A stretch of DNA of 7,418 bases from Gammaproteobacteria bacterium (GTDB lineage: Bacteria > Pseudomonadota > Gammaproteobacteria > S012-40), in the NCBI GenBank assembly GCA_029857925.1, contig JAOUGF010000094.1:1-7418 (forward strand), written 5' to 3'. The notes below the pieces were generated by a model. The model saw only the letters and a program-made list of their open reading frames with translations, was not told the DNA's origin and did no database searches. The stretch's first letter is position 1; each line of letters starts with the position of its first letter. A program made the translations under genes and the position numbers. Below are positions 1 to 6,157 of this stretch, one piece after another.

Positions 1-1296
1 CACCGAGACTCCCCAGCGGAAACCAGGCGAAAACGCGAGATCCGCGCCTTTGGTTTCCATCATGGCGTCCAAGATCAGTTGGTCAAAGGTGCCGTTGAAA
101 TTACCGCGTCTATACAATAAATCGTCGCTAATCGCCAATTTTTCTTCCAGCTTGGCTTTGTATGGCGCGCGTACGCGCGCGATCAAATCGGACATCTCTT
201 TATCCGGTGCCAAAATGTTGGAAAATATCGGCAACAGACGATAGCGGAAATCGCGTACACGGCCGTCTTTCACATCTAAGTCGATAAGCGACAAGAATTT
301 TCCGTTCGAACCGGAATTGATAACTAAAGTTTTACCTTTCGCATTGCTGATCGAAACCGGCTTCGGAACGGCATCGTGGGTATGCCCACCCAGGATGACA
401 TCAATGCCGGTAACGCGCGAGGCCATTTTCAGGTCTACGTCCATTCCGTTATGCGACAACACTACTACGACCTTGGCGCCTTCCGCGCGTACTTTTTCTA
501 CTTGTTTTTGCATATCTTCGTCGCGTATGCCAAAACTCCACGTAGGAATCATATAGCGGGGATTCGCAATCGGTGTGTATGGAAAGGCCTGACCGATGAT
601 TGCGACCGGAACGCCATTTATAATTTTAGTGACTGAAGGCGCGAATACACGTTCGTTCCACTCAGTGTCGTAGACATTCTGAGCAACAAAATCGATATGC
701 CCGTTTAAATCTTTTTCGATAATTTCTTTGACGCGTTTATCACCGTAAGTGAATTCCCAGTGTGCGGTCATCACATTGACGCCCAATAATTTGCAGGCAT
801 CCACCATGTCTTGGCCTTTGGTCCACAGCGAGGTCGCGGAACCTTGCCAGGTGTCCCCTCCATCCAGCAAGAGGGCGCCGGGGCGTTGCGCACGTAAGGT
901 TTTCACGAGTGTGGCAAGGTGCGCGAAGCCACCGACCTTGCCGTAACGTTTCGATGCCTCAGCGAAATTGAGGTATGTAAACGCATTCGCCTCAGCACTG
1001 TCTGCGGCAATGCCATAGTGTTTCAAAAAGTGATCACCCACCAGGTGGGGTGATTTGCCCAGCATATCACCTACGCCGATATTGATGCTCGGCTCACGAA
1101 ACCATACCGGCGTCAATTGTGCATGCACGTCGGTAATGTGCATAAGCGAGACGTTACCGAACTGCGGTATATCGTAAAAGTTACTCGGAACAACACCTTT
1201 GCGCGTGGCGGCGCCCGCGCCGCATCCAGGCAGATTTAGACCTGCAGCGCTCGCGACTGCCAACATTTGTAAAAATTCACGACGTGTCAATGACAT
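1..1296 (-). CDS. soxB: SoxB, thiosulfohydrolase of the Sox system (C-terminus beyond the window)
   Basis: Periplasmic dimetal hydrolase of the 5'-nucleotidase superfamily that releases sulfate from the thiosulfonate group held on SoxYZ. Translation from the ATG at 1296 gives 432 residues with no stop before the left edge; full SoxB proteins are about 560-590 residues, so roughly three quarters is present. Visible: a twin-arginine signal (R5-R6, TRREFLQML); metal-site motifs TDVH (D56, H58), DGGDTW (D145, D148), AHWEFTYG (H179) where ordinary 5'-nucleotidases have NHEF, LSHNG (H282) and GGHTHD (H305, H307); and SPGFRWG with R427, matching the substrate-binding arginine region of SoxB. The start is preceded by GAGAGG. 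The gene lies 224 bases past a terminator that follows soxA, behind its own candidate promoter, so it is probably transcribed at least partly apart from soxXYZA. A lipobox-like LPGC at residues 22-25 is odd. Identification is very secure. Confidence 0.97.
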   Translation of the reverse strand, partial: MSLTRREFLQMLAVASAAGLNLPGCGAGAATRKGVVPSNFYDIPQFGNVSLMHITDVHAQLTPVWFREPSINIGVGDMLGKSPHLVGDHFLKHYGIAADSAEANAFTYLNFAEASKRYGKVGGFAHLATLVKTLRAQRPGALLLDGGDTWQGSATSLWTKGQDMVDACKLLGVNVMTAHWEFTYGDKRVKEIIEKDLNGHIDFVAQNVYDTEWNERVFAPSVTKIINGVPVAIIGQAFPYTPIANPRYMIPTWSFGIRDEDMQKQVEKVRAEGAKVVVVLSHNGMDVDLKMASRVTGIDVILGGHTHDAVPKPVSISNAKGKTLVINSGSNGKFLSLIDLDVKDGRVRDFRYRLLPIFSNILAPDKEMSDLIARVRAPYKAKLEEKLAISDDLLYRRGNFNGTFDQLILDAMMETKGADLAFSPGFRWGVSV

Positions 1297-1302
1297 GAGT
1301 TT

Positions 1303-1314
1303 CGCCTCTCAAAA
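1303..1314 (-). repeat. 12-base leader repeat before soxB (copy also before soxZ)
   Basis: On the minus strand this reads TTTTGAGAGGCG and holds the GAGAGG ribosome-binding segment of soxB. The same 12 bases occur exactly at 2752-2763 in front of soxZ. Two identical translation-initiation segments in one cluster may reflect gene rearrangement or similar translational control. Confidence 0.6.
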
Positions 1315-1482
1315 ATGTTCAAAATCACACATGCTGCAACGGTATCGATGTGTCCACAACGTGGCCACAGCGCTAAAACTGTTCGCCAACTCGTCGGGGG
1401 AGTATACGCCGATCTTCAGGGCGGTACCAGATCGCAGAAAATCTAATAATCGGGTCAATTCCAGATATAAGAAAAAAACAAA

Positions 1483-1488
1483 ATTATA
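1483..1488 (-). promoter_or_regulatory. Candidate -10 box for soxB
   Basis: The minus strand carries a perfect TATAAT directly downstream of the soxA terminator and about 190 bases before the soxB ATG. The best -35 sequences at 16-18 bases spacing are poor, so activity may need an activator. Position between terminator and gene is the main support. The implied soxB leader is long, about 180 bases, and I see no conserved riboswitch fold in it. Confidence 0.4.
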
Positions 1489-1515
1489 CAAATCTAGCGC
1501 GCAATATTCTTATCG

Positions 1516-1546
1516 AAAAAAAAACCGGCGGTTGCCCGCCGGTTTT
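1516..1546 (-). terminator. Intrinsic terminator after soxA
   Basis: A perfect 11-base-pair stem (AAAACCGGCGG paired with CCGCCGGTTTT, 1521-1531 with 1536-1546) closes a four-base loop. On the minus strand the stem runs into a tract of nine T residues. It begins 10 bases after the soxA stop codon, so it ends the soxXYZA transcript and separates it from soxB. Confidence 0.9.
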
Positions 1547-1556
1547 ACGTTACCCT

Positions 1557-2387
1557 TTATTTCCGCGAGGTCGGACCCGCTAGCGGCAGGCCGTTACTCA
1601 TATAGGTAAGGAAGTACTCCAAGTTACGATACTCGTCGCTTTGCGGTGCGGCCGGTTTGGCGCGCACTTGTTTGTTGCAACCATCAAAGCGCATTTGCAA
1701 GGTGCCCACTGCGCCCCAGTCAGAACGATAGACCGGCCAATGCGCGCCCTGGCCCACAGCGGGGCTCAATAAATCGGCGCGAATGCGACGGCCCGCGTTG
1801 TCGATATGACAGTGCGCGCACGACATATTCAACTGACCGCGGCGGGCGAAATAATACTTGCGACCTTGTTCATAGGCTTCGCGTGCGGCGTCATTAGGAA
1901 CTTCAACTTTAATGATGTTACCGCGTGCGGTGAAGTTCATATACGCCAACACCTGCGCGATCTTGCCTTTATACCAAGGAAGAGCTTCTTCGCCGTTGGC
2001 TTTTCGGCACTCATTGACCGCCTGTTCCAACGTGACGACCTTGTTGGTCTTGGCATCGAAGACGGGGTATTTGTGAGCAATTCCTATCCCGCCGTTGTCA
2101 AAGCAAGAACCGTAAGTCTTTCCATTCTTAAACGGGGTTTCGAACAGTTTTTTACCGGCATCGACATCCATCTCATAGGGCGGAAAGTCTTCAATCGCCT
2201 GCCACTGCTCGCGCAATCCAGCATCCAAGGCATATACACCGTTTACATAGTCGGCGGTCTTAACGTCCGGAAAGCGTTCCTTGAAAAATTTCTGTACTGC
2301 CTTGAGATCGTCGTCCGGGTTCGCCATTGCCGACCCTGCAATGCCCATAAGACAACCGACTGCTACGATAGACCATATCTTGCGCAT
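1557..2387 (-). CDS. soxA: SoxA, monoheme-type c-type cytochrome subunit of SoxXA
   Basis: Catalytic subunit of the periplasmic SoxXA complex, which oxidatively couples thiosulfate to the SoxY cysteine. The ATG at 2387 is chosen because GGAGGAGG lies just upstream and a clean Sec signal peptide follows, with likely cleavage after AMA at residues 20-22; a longer frame from 2417 adds ten unconvincing residues. The 276-residue product has one heme motif, CAHCH at 190-194, and Cys237 in MRFDGCNKQVRA, matching the modified (persulfide) cysteine ligand of SoxA. The N-terminal domain has Cys95 and Cys127 but no CxxCH, so this is the single-heme form. It is the last gene before a strong terminator, 39 bases after soxZ. 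No soxK-like third subunit is seen next to it. Confidence 0.97.
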   Translation of the reverse strand: MRKIWSIVAVGCLMGIAGSAMANPDDDLKAVQKFFKERFPDVKTADYVNGVYALDAGLREQWQAIEDFPPYEMDVDAGKKLFETPFKNGKTYGSCFDNGGIGIAHKYPVFDAKTNKVVTLEQAVNECRKANGEEALPWYKGKIAQVLAYMNFTARGNIIKVEVPNDAAREAYEQGRKYYFARRGQLNMSCAHCHIDNAGRRIRADLLSPAVGQGAHWPVYRSDWGAVGTLQMRFDGCNKQVRAKPAAPQSDEYRNLEYFLTYMSNGLPLAGPTSRK

Positions 2388-2426
2388 CGTTGTTTCCTCC
2401 TCCCACGTCGTAAACATTAAACTGAC

Positions 2427-2744
2427 TTAGCCGATTTTGGTTTCCGCAGAGTCGCTGTCGCCCTTATTATCGGTCCACTGGATCTTGACCGAGTCGCCGA
2501 CCTTCGCGCCACCGAATCTAAAGGACAAATAGGGGTTTTTTGCTACCGCTACACCCCAGTCACAGGTCAGGATGGTCTTGCCATTATGCTGGCAAACTAC
2601 TTCCTTAATGTGGTGGGCAGGGATTTTTTCACCGGTCTTGGCATCTTTGCGTTGTCCGGTTTCCATGTCGTGCTGAAATAGTGCCTTGACTTCGGTAATG
2701 TCACCGCTCAGTGCCGCTTTGATCTTAATCGTACCACTTGCCAT
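2427..2744 (-). CDS. soxZ: SoxZ, sulfur-carrier partner of SoxY
   Basis: Small immunoglobulin-fold protein that forms the SoxYZ heterodimer, the carrier on which thiosulfate sulfur is processed in the periplasm. The 105-residue product has the SoxZ length and pattern: an MASGTIKIKA start, a HDMETGQRKD segment near residue 25-34, KTGEKIPAHHI near 36-46 and NPYLSFRFGG near 70-79. It has no signal peptide, as expected, because SoxZ is exported together with SoxY by the Tat system. Cys51 and Cys61 are present, but SoxZ is not the sulfur-bearing subunit. The gene follows soxY by 27 bases and its GAGAGG ribosome-binding site lies in a 12-base repeat shared with soxB. Identification is secure. Confidence 0.96.
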   Translation of the reverse strand: MASGTIKIKAALSGDITEVKALFQHDMETGQRKDAKTGEKIPAHHIKEVVCQHNGKTILTCDWGVAVAKNPYLSFRFGGAKVGDSVKIQWTDNKGDSDSAETKIG

Positions 2745-2751
2745 ATGCTTG

Positions 2752-2763
2752 CGCCTCTCAAAA
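2752..2763 (-). repeat. 12-base leader repeat before soxZ (copy also before soxB)
   Basis: The minus strand reads TTTTGAGAGGCG, identical to 1303-1314. It contains the GAGAGG ribosome-binding segment of soxZ, seven bases from the ATG. Confidence 0.6.
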
Positions 2764-2771
2764 GTGTTTGG

Positions 2772-3242
2772 TTAACCGCCACAACCGCCGATGGTGACCT
2801 TGACAGTCTTCTTGGTGCTATAAACCTGACCACCCGCCTTAACCACGGCGTAGACGTCAGAGGTTTCACCCATTTTGATACGAGTAGAGACATAACCTTC
2901 GAGCGGGCCGCTGAAATTAAAACTACAGGCCAAAGGCGCTGGATTTTTTTCTACCAAGATACTGATAGTTTCGACATTCTTCAGGCTGGTGGTGACCGAA
3001 ATCGGAACCACTGCGCCGTTTTCGGCGATGTCCGGTGCGACCAATTTGATTTCACCGGACTCTTTAGTCGCGCCATTGCCGAACAAACCAGCAATCGCTT
3101 CATCTACTTTTTTGGCGGAAAAGGCTTTTTCCGACCACGCGGCAATTGCGGCGCGGGGTTGTAGCAGGCCGGTACCCACGGCGGCACCCAGCGCGCTGGT
3201 GGCCATTGTGCCTTTCAGAAACGTTCTGCGTTTAACGCTCAT
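2772..3242 (-). CDS. soxY: SoxY, sulfur-binding carrier subunit of SoxYZ
   Basis: Covalent sulfur carrier of the periplasmic thiosulfate pathway. The 156-residue precursor begins with a twin-arginine signal (KRRTFLKG, R5-R6), a hydrophobic stretch and probable cleavage near residues 34-35 (AAIA-A). It ends in the diagnostic GGCGG arm; Cys154 is the sulfur-bearing residue. The middle shows the SoxY fold pattern, with VEKNPAPLA at 98-105 and RIKM at 121-124. A further cysteine, Cys106, stands next to that core motif and is unexpected in a protein whose chemistry uses one terminal cysteine. The ribosome-binding site AGGAGA lies upstream of the ATG. The gene sits 27 bases after soxX and 27 before soxZ, so the four genes form one operon. 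Identification is secure. Confidence 0.97.
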   Translation of the reverse strand: MSVKRRTFLKGTMATSALGAAVGTGLLQPRAAIAAWSEKAFSAKKVDEAIAGLFGNGATKESGEIKLVAPDIAENGAVVPISVTTSLKNVETISILVEKNPAPLACSFNFSGPLEGYVSTRIKMGETSDVYAVVKAGGQVYSTKKTVKVTIGGCGG

Positions 3243-3269
3243 TTCAATCTCCTAAGCTTAAAAAAAATG

Positions 3270-3626
3270 TTACAGGCTGTAGATATAATCAACGACCTTA
3301 GTGAGTTCATCAGGCGTCAAGATATCCAGCTTGCCAAAGGGTGGCATAATCGTATTGGGGTTGTTGCGGGTTGCATCAGCAATTTGCTCACGCAATTTGG
3401 CCTTATCCGGAAAACGATCTTTCATATGCACGAGCGGTGGGCCAATATTACCCGGCAACGAACCGCCTTCAATGGCGTGGCACGCTAGGCAATTGCCTTT
3501 TGTGCGGTTAAACGCGATGGCCTTTCCGTCTTCGGCATCGCCTGCGACAGCAATGGTCGGGACTATCGCTGTAGAAAATAGAGCGACCACACTTGCAGCC
3601 ATGACTAGTTTCACTGCGTTACGCAT
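3270..3626 (-). CDS. soxX: SoxX, c-type cytochrome subunit of SoxXA
   Basis: Electron-accepting monoheme cytochrome c that pairs with SoxA in the periplasm. The ATG at 3626 is preferred because GAGAGGAGGG lies just upstream and a typical Sec signal peptide follows, with cleavage expected after VAVA or AVAG near residues 28-29. A longer open frame upstream to 3686 has no such support. The 118-residue product carries the heme motif CLACH (Cys46, Cys49, His50), a GPPLVHM segment and Met94 in TIMPPFG, the likely second axial ligand. Length and motifs fit short SoxX proteins. It is the first gene of soxXYZA; its promoter probably lies in the 206 bases separating it from bepA, since I see no terminator there. 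Confidence 0.95.
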   Translation of the reverse strand: MRNAVKLVMAASVVALFSTAIVPTIAVAGDAEDGKAIAFNRTKGNCLACHAIEGGSLPGNIGPPLVHMKDRFPDKAKLREQIADATRNNPNTIMPPFGKLDILTPDELTKVVDYIYSL

Positions 3627-3732
3627 TACGACCCTCCTCTCGATCAACATAGAATTACACCTCCCACGGGGTGAGGCTACGCACACGTCTAAACCACTTA
3701 TTTAGAATGGCTATTCGGGGGCGTTGACCCAT

Positions 3733-3760
3733 ATTAGTGAATCACCAAGGATACATTAGT
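3733..3760. repeat. Possible operator upstream of soxX
   Basis: The plus strand contains ATTAGT at 3733-3738 and again at 3755-3760, exactly 22 bases apart (about two helical turns). GTGA-A-TCAC, a small inverted repeat, lies at 3737-3745 and overlaps the first copy. Such spacing suits a dimeric regulator; ArsR-family repressors are known to control sox and sHdr genes in other bacteria. No regulator gene is in the window. The elements are short enough to arise by chance. Confidence 0.3.
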
Positions 3761-3775
3761 CCGCGCTGATGGCAA
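3748..3775 (-). promoter_or_regulatory. Candidate soxXYZA promoter
   Basis: On the minus strand TTGCCA (3770-3775) and TATCCT (3748-3753) are separated by 16 bases, a fair sigma70-like pair about 120 bases before the soxX ATG. It overlaps the repeated ATTAGT elements, which would suit repression. The match is moderate only. Confidence 0.3.
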
Positions 3776-3832
3776 GAAAAAATTTAACAAATTCCGGTAC
3801 TGTATGTATGTTTTATGGGGCGATAGATAAAT

Positions 3833-5308
3833 TTAATTTGAACTATTAGGAGCGTTTGTTCTCTGGCGTTCTTCGGTAATTTTTTTGCGTAACTGTGTCA
3901 AACGCGATTCTACCTGTGTGCGTTGATCCGGTGTGAGATCGGGTTGACGCAACGCAAAGGTTAGTTGTTCAATACTGGCTAAGGGTTGTCCGTCAAGTGC
4001 ATAGAACTCTGCCATGGCCCGATGCGCCGCCCCTGGGTGTCCGGTTTCTCCTTCGACTTTGGCTTGTGCTTGGTAGAGGTAGGCGTGCTCGGGATGATGT
4101 GAGAGTTCCTGCGAAAGCACTGCGCGCGCCTCTTCCCAGTGTGCAGATTGCACCAGGGCATTGATAAAATATCGGGTGAGCGGTGTATTACGGGGATTGA
4201 GTTTCAGGGCCTCTCGATAGGTGCTCAGCGCCGCCTCGGTCTTTCCGTCTACGACGTTAATTTGGGCACGCGCGATTAAATAGGGAATGCGTTCTTGATC
4301 TTCTTTAATTAGTTGGTCCAGCGTGGCGCGCGCGCGGTCCATCTGTCCGCTACCCATTTGTGCAAGGGCGTAGCCGTATAAGGCCGCGTACCGGTTAGGA
4401 TAACGCTTGTCTTCAATTTGTTTGGCAAACGTTTTTGCGAGTTGTTTGGCGTTATCGTCGCTATAGACCTGAATTTTCGCGCGCATCAGGTGAAACATAA
4501 TGCCGTTGTCTTCCGGTTTCGTCAAAGGCAGATAACGCTCGGCACGTCCGCGCGCCTCTGCGATGCGGTCGGTCGTGACCGGGTGGGTACGTAGAAATTC
4601 GGGCACTTCATTGTCATACAAGCGGTCATTTTGCGACAAACGTTCAAAAAAAGCCGACATCGCACGCGGGTCATAGCCTGTGCGTTGGAGGATTTGGATG
4701 CCTACGAAATCCGCCTCGCGTTCATGGGCGCGCGTAAAATTGAGTTGGGTCTGTATATTGGCCGCCATCGTCGCCGCAATCGCCGCCTCAGCAAGCAAAA
4801 TATCGCGGCTGCCGAGCAGAATCGCGGCAATGATGGCGCCTGCCGTAGAGAGGCTGAGTTTCTCTGCCGTGTCAAATGCGCGATCCAAATGGTGTTGTCC
4901 GACGTGCGAAATTTCATGCGCAATGACGCCCGCAAGTTCGCTCTCGCTGTCGGCGGAGGTGATCAAACCACTGTTTACCCCGATATGCCCGGCGGGGCCG
5001 GCAAAGGCGTTGATCATGCGCGATTTGACGACAAAAAAATGGAAAGTGCCGCGTCTGTATTCGCTGTTTGCGACCAATCGATAACCTAGAAGGTTGATAT
5101 ATTCATCAATTTCCGGGTCGGTAATCAATACCGTTTGATCGCGCACTTGGCGCATGAATTCTTCGCCCAGGCGTTGCTCTTCCTCCACTGACATGCGTGA
5201 GGTATTCCCCCCGATATCAGGCAGAAGTATATCGCCTTGACTGGCGTATCCGCGCGAGGGTAGGCCCAAGGCAAAGAGCACTAAGACAAAAAAAACGCTA
5301 TAACGCAA
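3833..5308 (-). CDS. bepA: BepA/YfgC-type periplasmic M48 metalloprotease with TPR domain
   Basis: Zinc protease and chaperone that helps assemble, or degrades misassembled, outer-membrane proteins such as LptD. With the TTG at 5308 as start the product is 491 residues (E. coli BepA has 487) and begins with a good signal peptide ending near GYA at 20-22. The M48 domain shows HEISH (H131, E132, H135) and HEREAD, where Glu196 is the likely third zinc ligand, 61 residues after the second histidine as in E. coli BepA. A hydrophobic Ala-rich stretch lies near 153-185. Residues from about 305 to 460 form TPR-like helical repeats. The frame stays open upstream to a GTG at 5500, but that extension has no signal-peptide character and contains a promoter-like box. 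No in-frame ATG precedes residue 39. Its link to sulfur oxidation is positional only. Confidence 0.9.
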   Translation of the reverse strand: MRYSVFFVLVLFALGLPSRGYASQGDILLPDIGGNTSRMSVEEEQRLGEEFMRQVRDQTVLITDPEIDEYINLLGYRLVANSEYRRGTFHFFVVKSRMINAFAGPAGHIGVNSGLITSADSESELAGVIAHEISHVGQHHLDRAFDTAEKLSLSTAGAIIAAILLGSRDILLAEAAIAATMAANIQTQLNFTRAHEREADFVGIQILQRTGYDPRAMSAFFERLSQNDRLYDNEVPEFLRTHPVTTDRIAEARGRAERYLPLTKPEDNGIMFHLMRAKIQVYSDDNAKQLAKTFAKQIEDKRYPNRYAALYGYALAQMGSGQMDRARATLDQLIKEDQERIPYLIARAQINVVDGKTEAALSTYREALKLNPRNTPLTRYFINALVQSAHWEEARAVLSQELSHHPEHAYLYQAQAKVEGETGHPGAAHRAMAEFYALDGQPLASIEQLTFALRQPDLTPDQRTQVESRLTQLRKKITEERQRTNAPNSSN

Positions 5309-5423
5309 GTGCTGAGCCCACGAAAAATGCGACAACGATACGACAAACGCGCGATAGAAGAGTTCTGTTACGCAGTGTGATAGCACATGCCAATCGCGCA
5401 CGCTAACGGTTGAGAAACCATCA

Positions 5424-5432
5424 TTTATACCA
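5424..5432 (-). promoter_or_regulatory. Extended -10 element, candidate bepA promoter
   Basis: The minus strand reads TGGTATAAA, matching the extended -10 pattern (TGnTATAAT) with one change. It lies about 115 bases before the preferred TTG start and inside the longer open frame, which argues for the shorter protein. No convincing -35 is present. A second box, TATACT at 5512-5517 on the same strand, could act instead. Confidence 0.35.
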
Positions 5433-5546
5433 TAACTGTGCCAGCGAATGGCGTTTAATTCGTTGGCTTCAGATAAGCGTGTGGTTGACGATAAAAGCAC
5501 ACTAAAAAAGTAGTATAGCGGCTGCTACAAAACGCATTGTTTTGGA

Positions 5547-5555
5547 TGGTATAAT
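5547..5555 (+). promoter_or_regulatory. Extended -10 promoter element upstream of tusA
   Basis: The plus strand reads TGGTATAAT, an exact match to the extended -10 consensus, which can work without a -35. It lies about 290 bases before tusA, so use by tusA would mean a long leader. The GGTAT repeats start here and continue just downstream. Confidence 0.4.
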
Positions 5556-5764
5556 CAAAAACGGTATATTGGTATATACTTAGGTATTAATATACTTAAG
5601 ACTGGGCTATTAAAAGGATTTATTTGCCTTGCATGGTGCACTCGCTTCTAATATTTTAGGTTTAGGTGCGGCACCGTACATTGGGGCGGGTAGCTAGATC
5701 GGTCTGTCTTCTATATGTGACGCAGTACCGCATAAGGTTAGAAGGTTGGGGATGGGTGATCCGT

Positions 5765-5770
5765 TATACT
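5765..5770 (+). promoter_or_regulatory. Second candidate -10 box for tusA
   Basis: TATACT lies 75 bases before the tusA ATG and is followed at once by the inverted repeat GGTAT-GTA-ATACC. No good -35 stands 16-18 bases upstream, so a regulator would probably be needed. Confidence 0.3.
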
Positions 5771-5845
5771 GGTATGTAATACCCGTCAGTGGGTCGTTTT
5801 ACATTAATTTACTTGTGGTTTTAAAAGTACTTAGGAGATAATGGT

Positions 5846-6076
5846 ATGTCAGGTTTTGATCAAGTATTGGATGCATCGGGACTGAATTGCCCCCTGCCTA
5901 TTTTACGTGCCAAAAAGAGCTTAGCCGAACTTAAGAGCGGCCAGGTGTTAAAAGTCGTTGCCACCGATCCAGGTTCAGTCAAAGATTTTCAGGCATTTGC
6001 CAAGCAAACAGGTAACACCTTGGTCGAATCCAACCAAGAATCCGGCAAATTTGTATTTTTGATTAAAAAAGCGTAA
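5846..6076 (+). CDS. tusA: TusA-family sulfur carrier protein
   Basis: Small cytoplasmic persulfide carrier. The 76-residue product has the TusA/SirA fold pattern: DASGLNCPLPILRAKK with the CPxP motif (Cys15, Pro16, Pro18), where Cys15 carries the sulfur, then VLKVVATDPGSVKDF near 35-49 and a closing FVFLIKK strand. Length is normal for the family (about 75-80). AGGAG lies eight bases before the ATG; another ATG at 5841 is out of frame. It diverges from bepA and is followed by a terminator-like hairpin and two DsrE-family genes plus lbpA. That company points to sulfur transfer in dissimilatory oxidation (DsrE-TusA relay toward sHdr) rather than only tRNA thiolation, though one protein could serve both. 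The family call is secure; the oxidation role is inferred from neighbours. Confidence 0.95.
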   Translation: MSGFDQVLDASGLNCPLPILRAKKSLAELKSGQVLKVVATDPGSVKDFQAFAKQTGNTLVESNQESGKFVFLIKKA

Positions 6077-6086
6077 CTGCCCGAGC

Positions 6087-6126
6087 GGCACCTCGAACGG
6101 ACTGTTGTCCGGGGTGCCTGTTTTTT
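6087..6126 (+). terminator. Intrinsic terminator or attenuator after tusA
   Basis: GGCACCTCG (6087-6095) pairs with CGGGGTGCC (6110-6118) with one G-T wobble, and GGAC pairs with GTC within the loop. The stem is followed by TGTTTTTT. It starts ten bases after the tusA stop and would let tusA be made in excess of the genes downstream if termination is partial. Confidence 0.75.
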
Positions 6127-6157
6127 AGGGGTTCTGCAAAACACAGCAGGTGTAGAC

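Larger units (their letters stand above)
5501..5845. other. AT-rich divergent intergenic region between bepA and tusA
   Basis: This 345-base stretch holds no convincing gene. It contains GGTAT at 5548, 5563, 5571, 5583 and 5771; an inverted repeat GTATAT-TGGT-ATATAC (5564-5579); a nine-base direct repeat ATATACTTA (5574-5582 and 5590-5598); GGTGC-G-GCACC (5665-5675); and GGTAT-GTA-ATACC (5771-5783). A 22-codon frame starting at a TTG (5629-5697) is the only small open frame with a possible ribosome-binding site. Taken together this looks like a control region for tusA and perhaps bepA, but no known motif is recognised. Confidence 0.5.

Noticed and set aside
1309..1491. A 60-codon open frame (TTG start) on the minus strand directly before soxB
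   Set aside because: No ribosome-binding site, no recognisable fold, and its first codons coincide with the TATAAT promoter box; better explained as soxB leader.
1806..2420. A 204-codon open frame on the plus strand across soxA
   Set aside because: Antisense to a certain soxA gene with heme motif and signal peptide; no protein-family features.
2745..3255. Plus-strand open frames opposite soxY
   Set aside because: Shadows of soxY, whose Tat signal and GGCGG end are unambiguous.
3660..3676. Near-palindrome CCTCCCACGGGGTGAGG before soxX
   Set aside because: Arms contain mismatches after four base pairs and it is only 34 bases from the start codon; too weak to call an operator or terminator.
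4631..5089. Plus-strand open frames of 134-152 codons opposite bepA
   Set aside because: They lie antisense to the M48 catalytic domain with HEISH and HEREAD and show no domain of their own.
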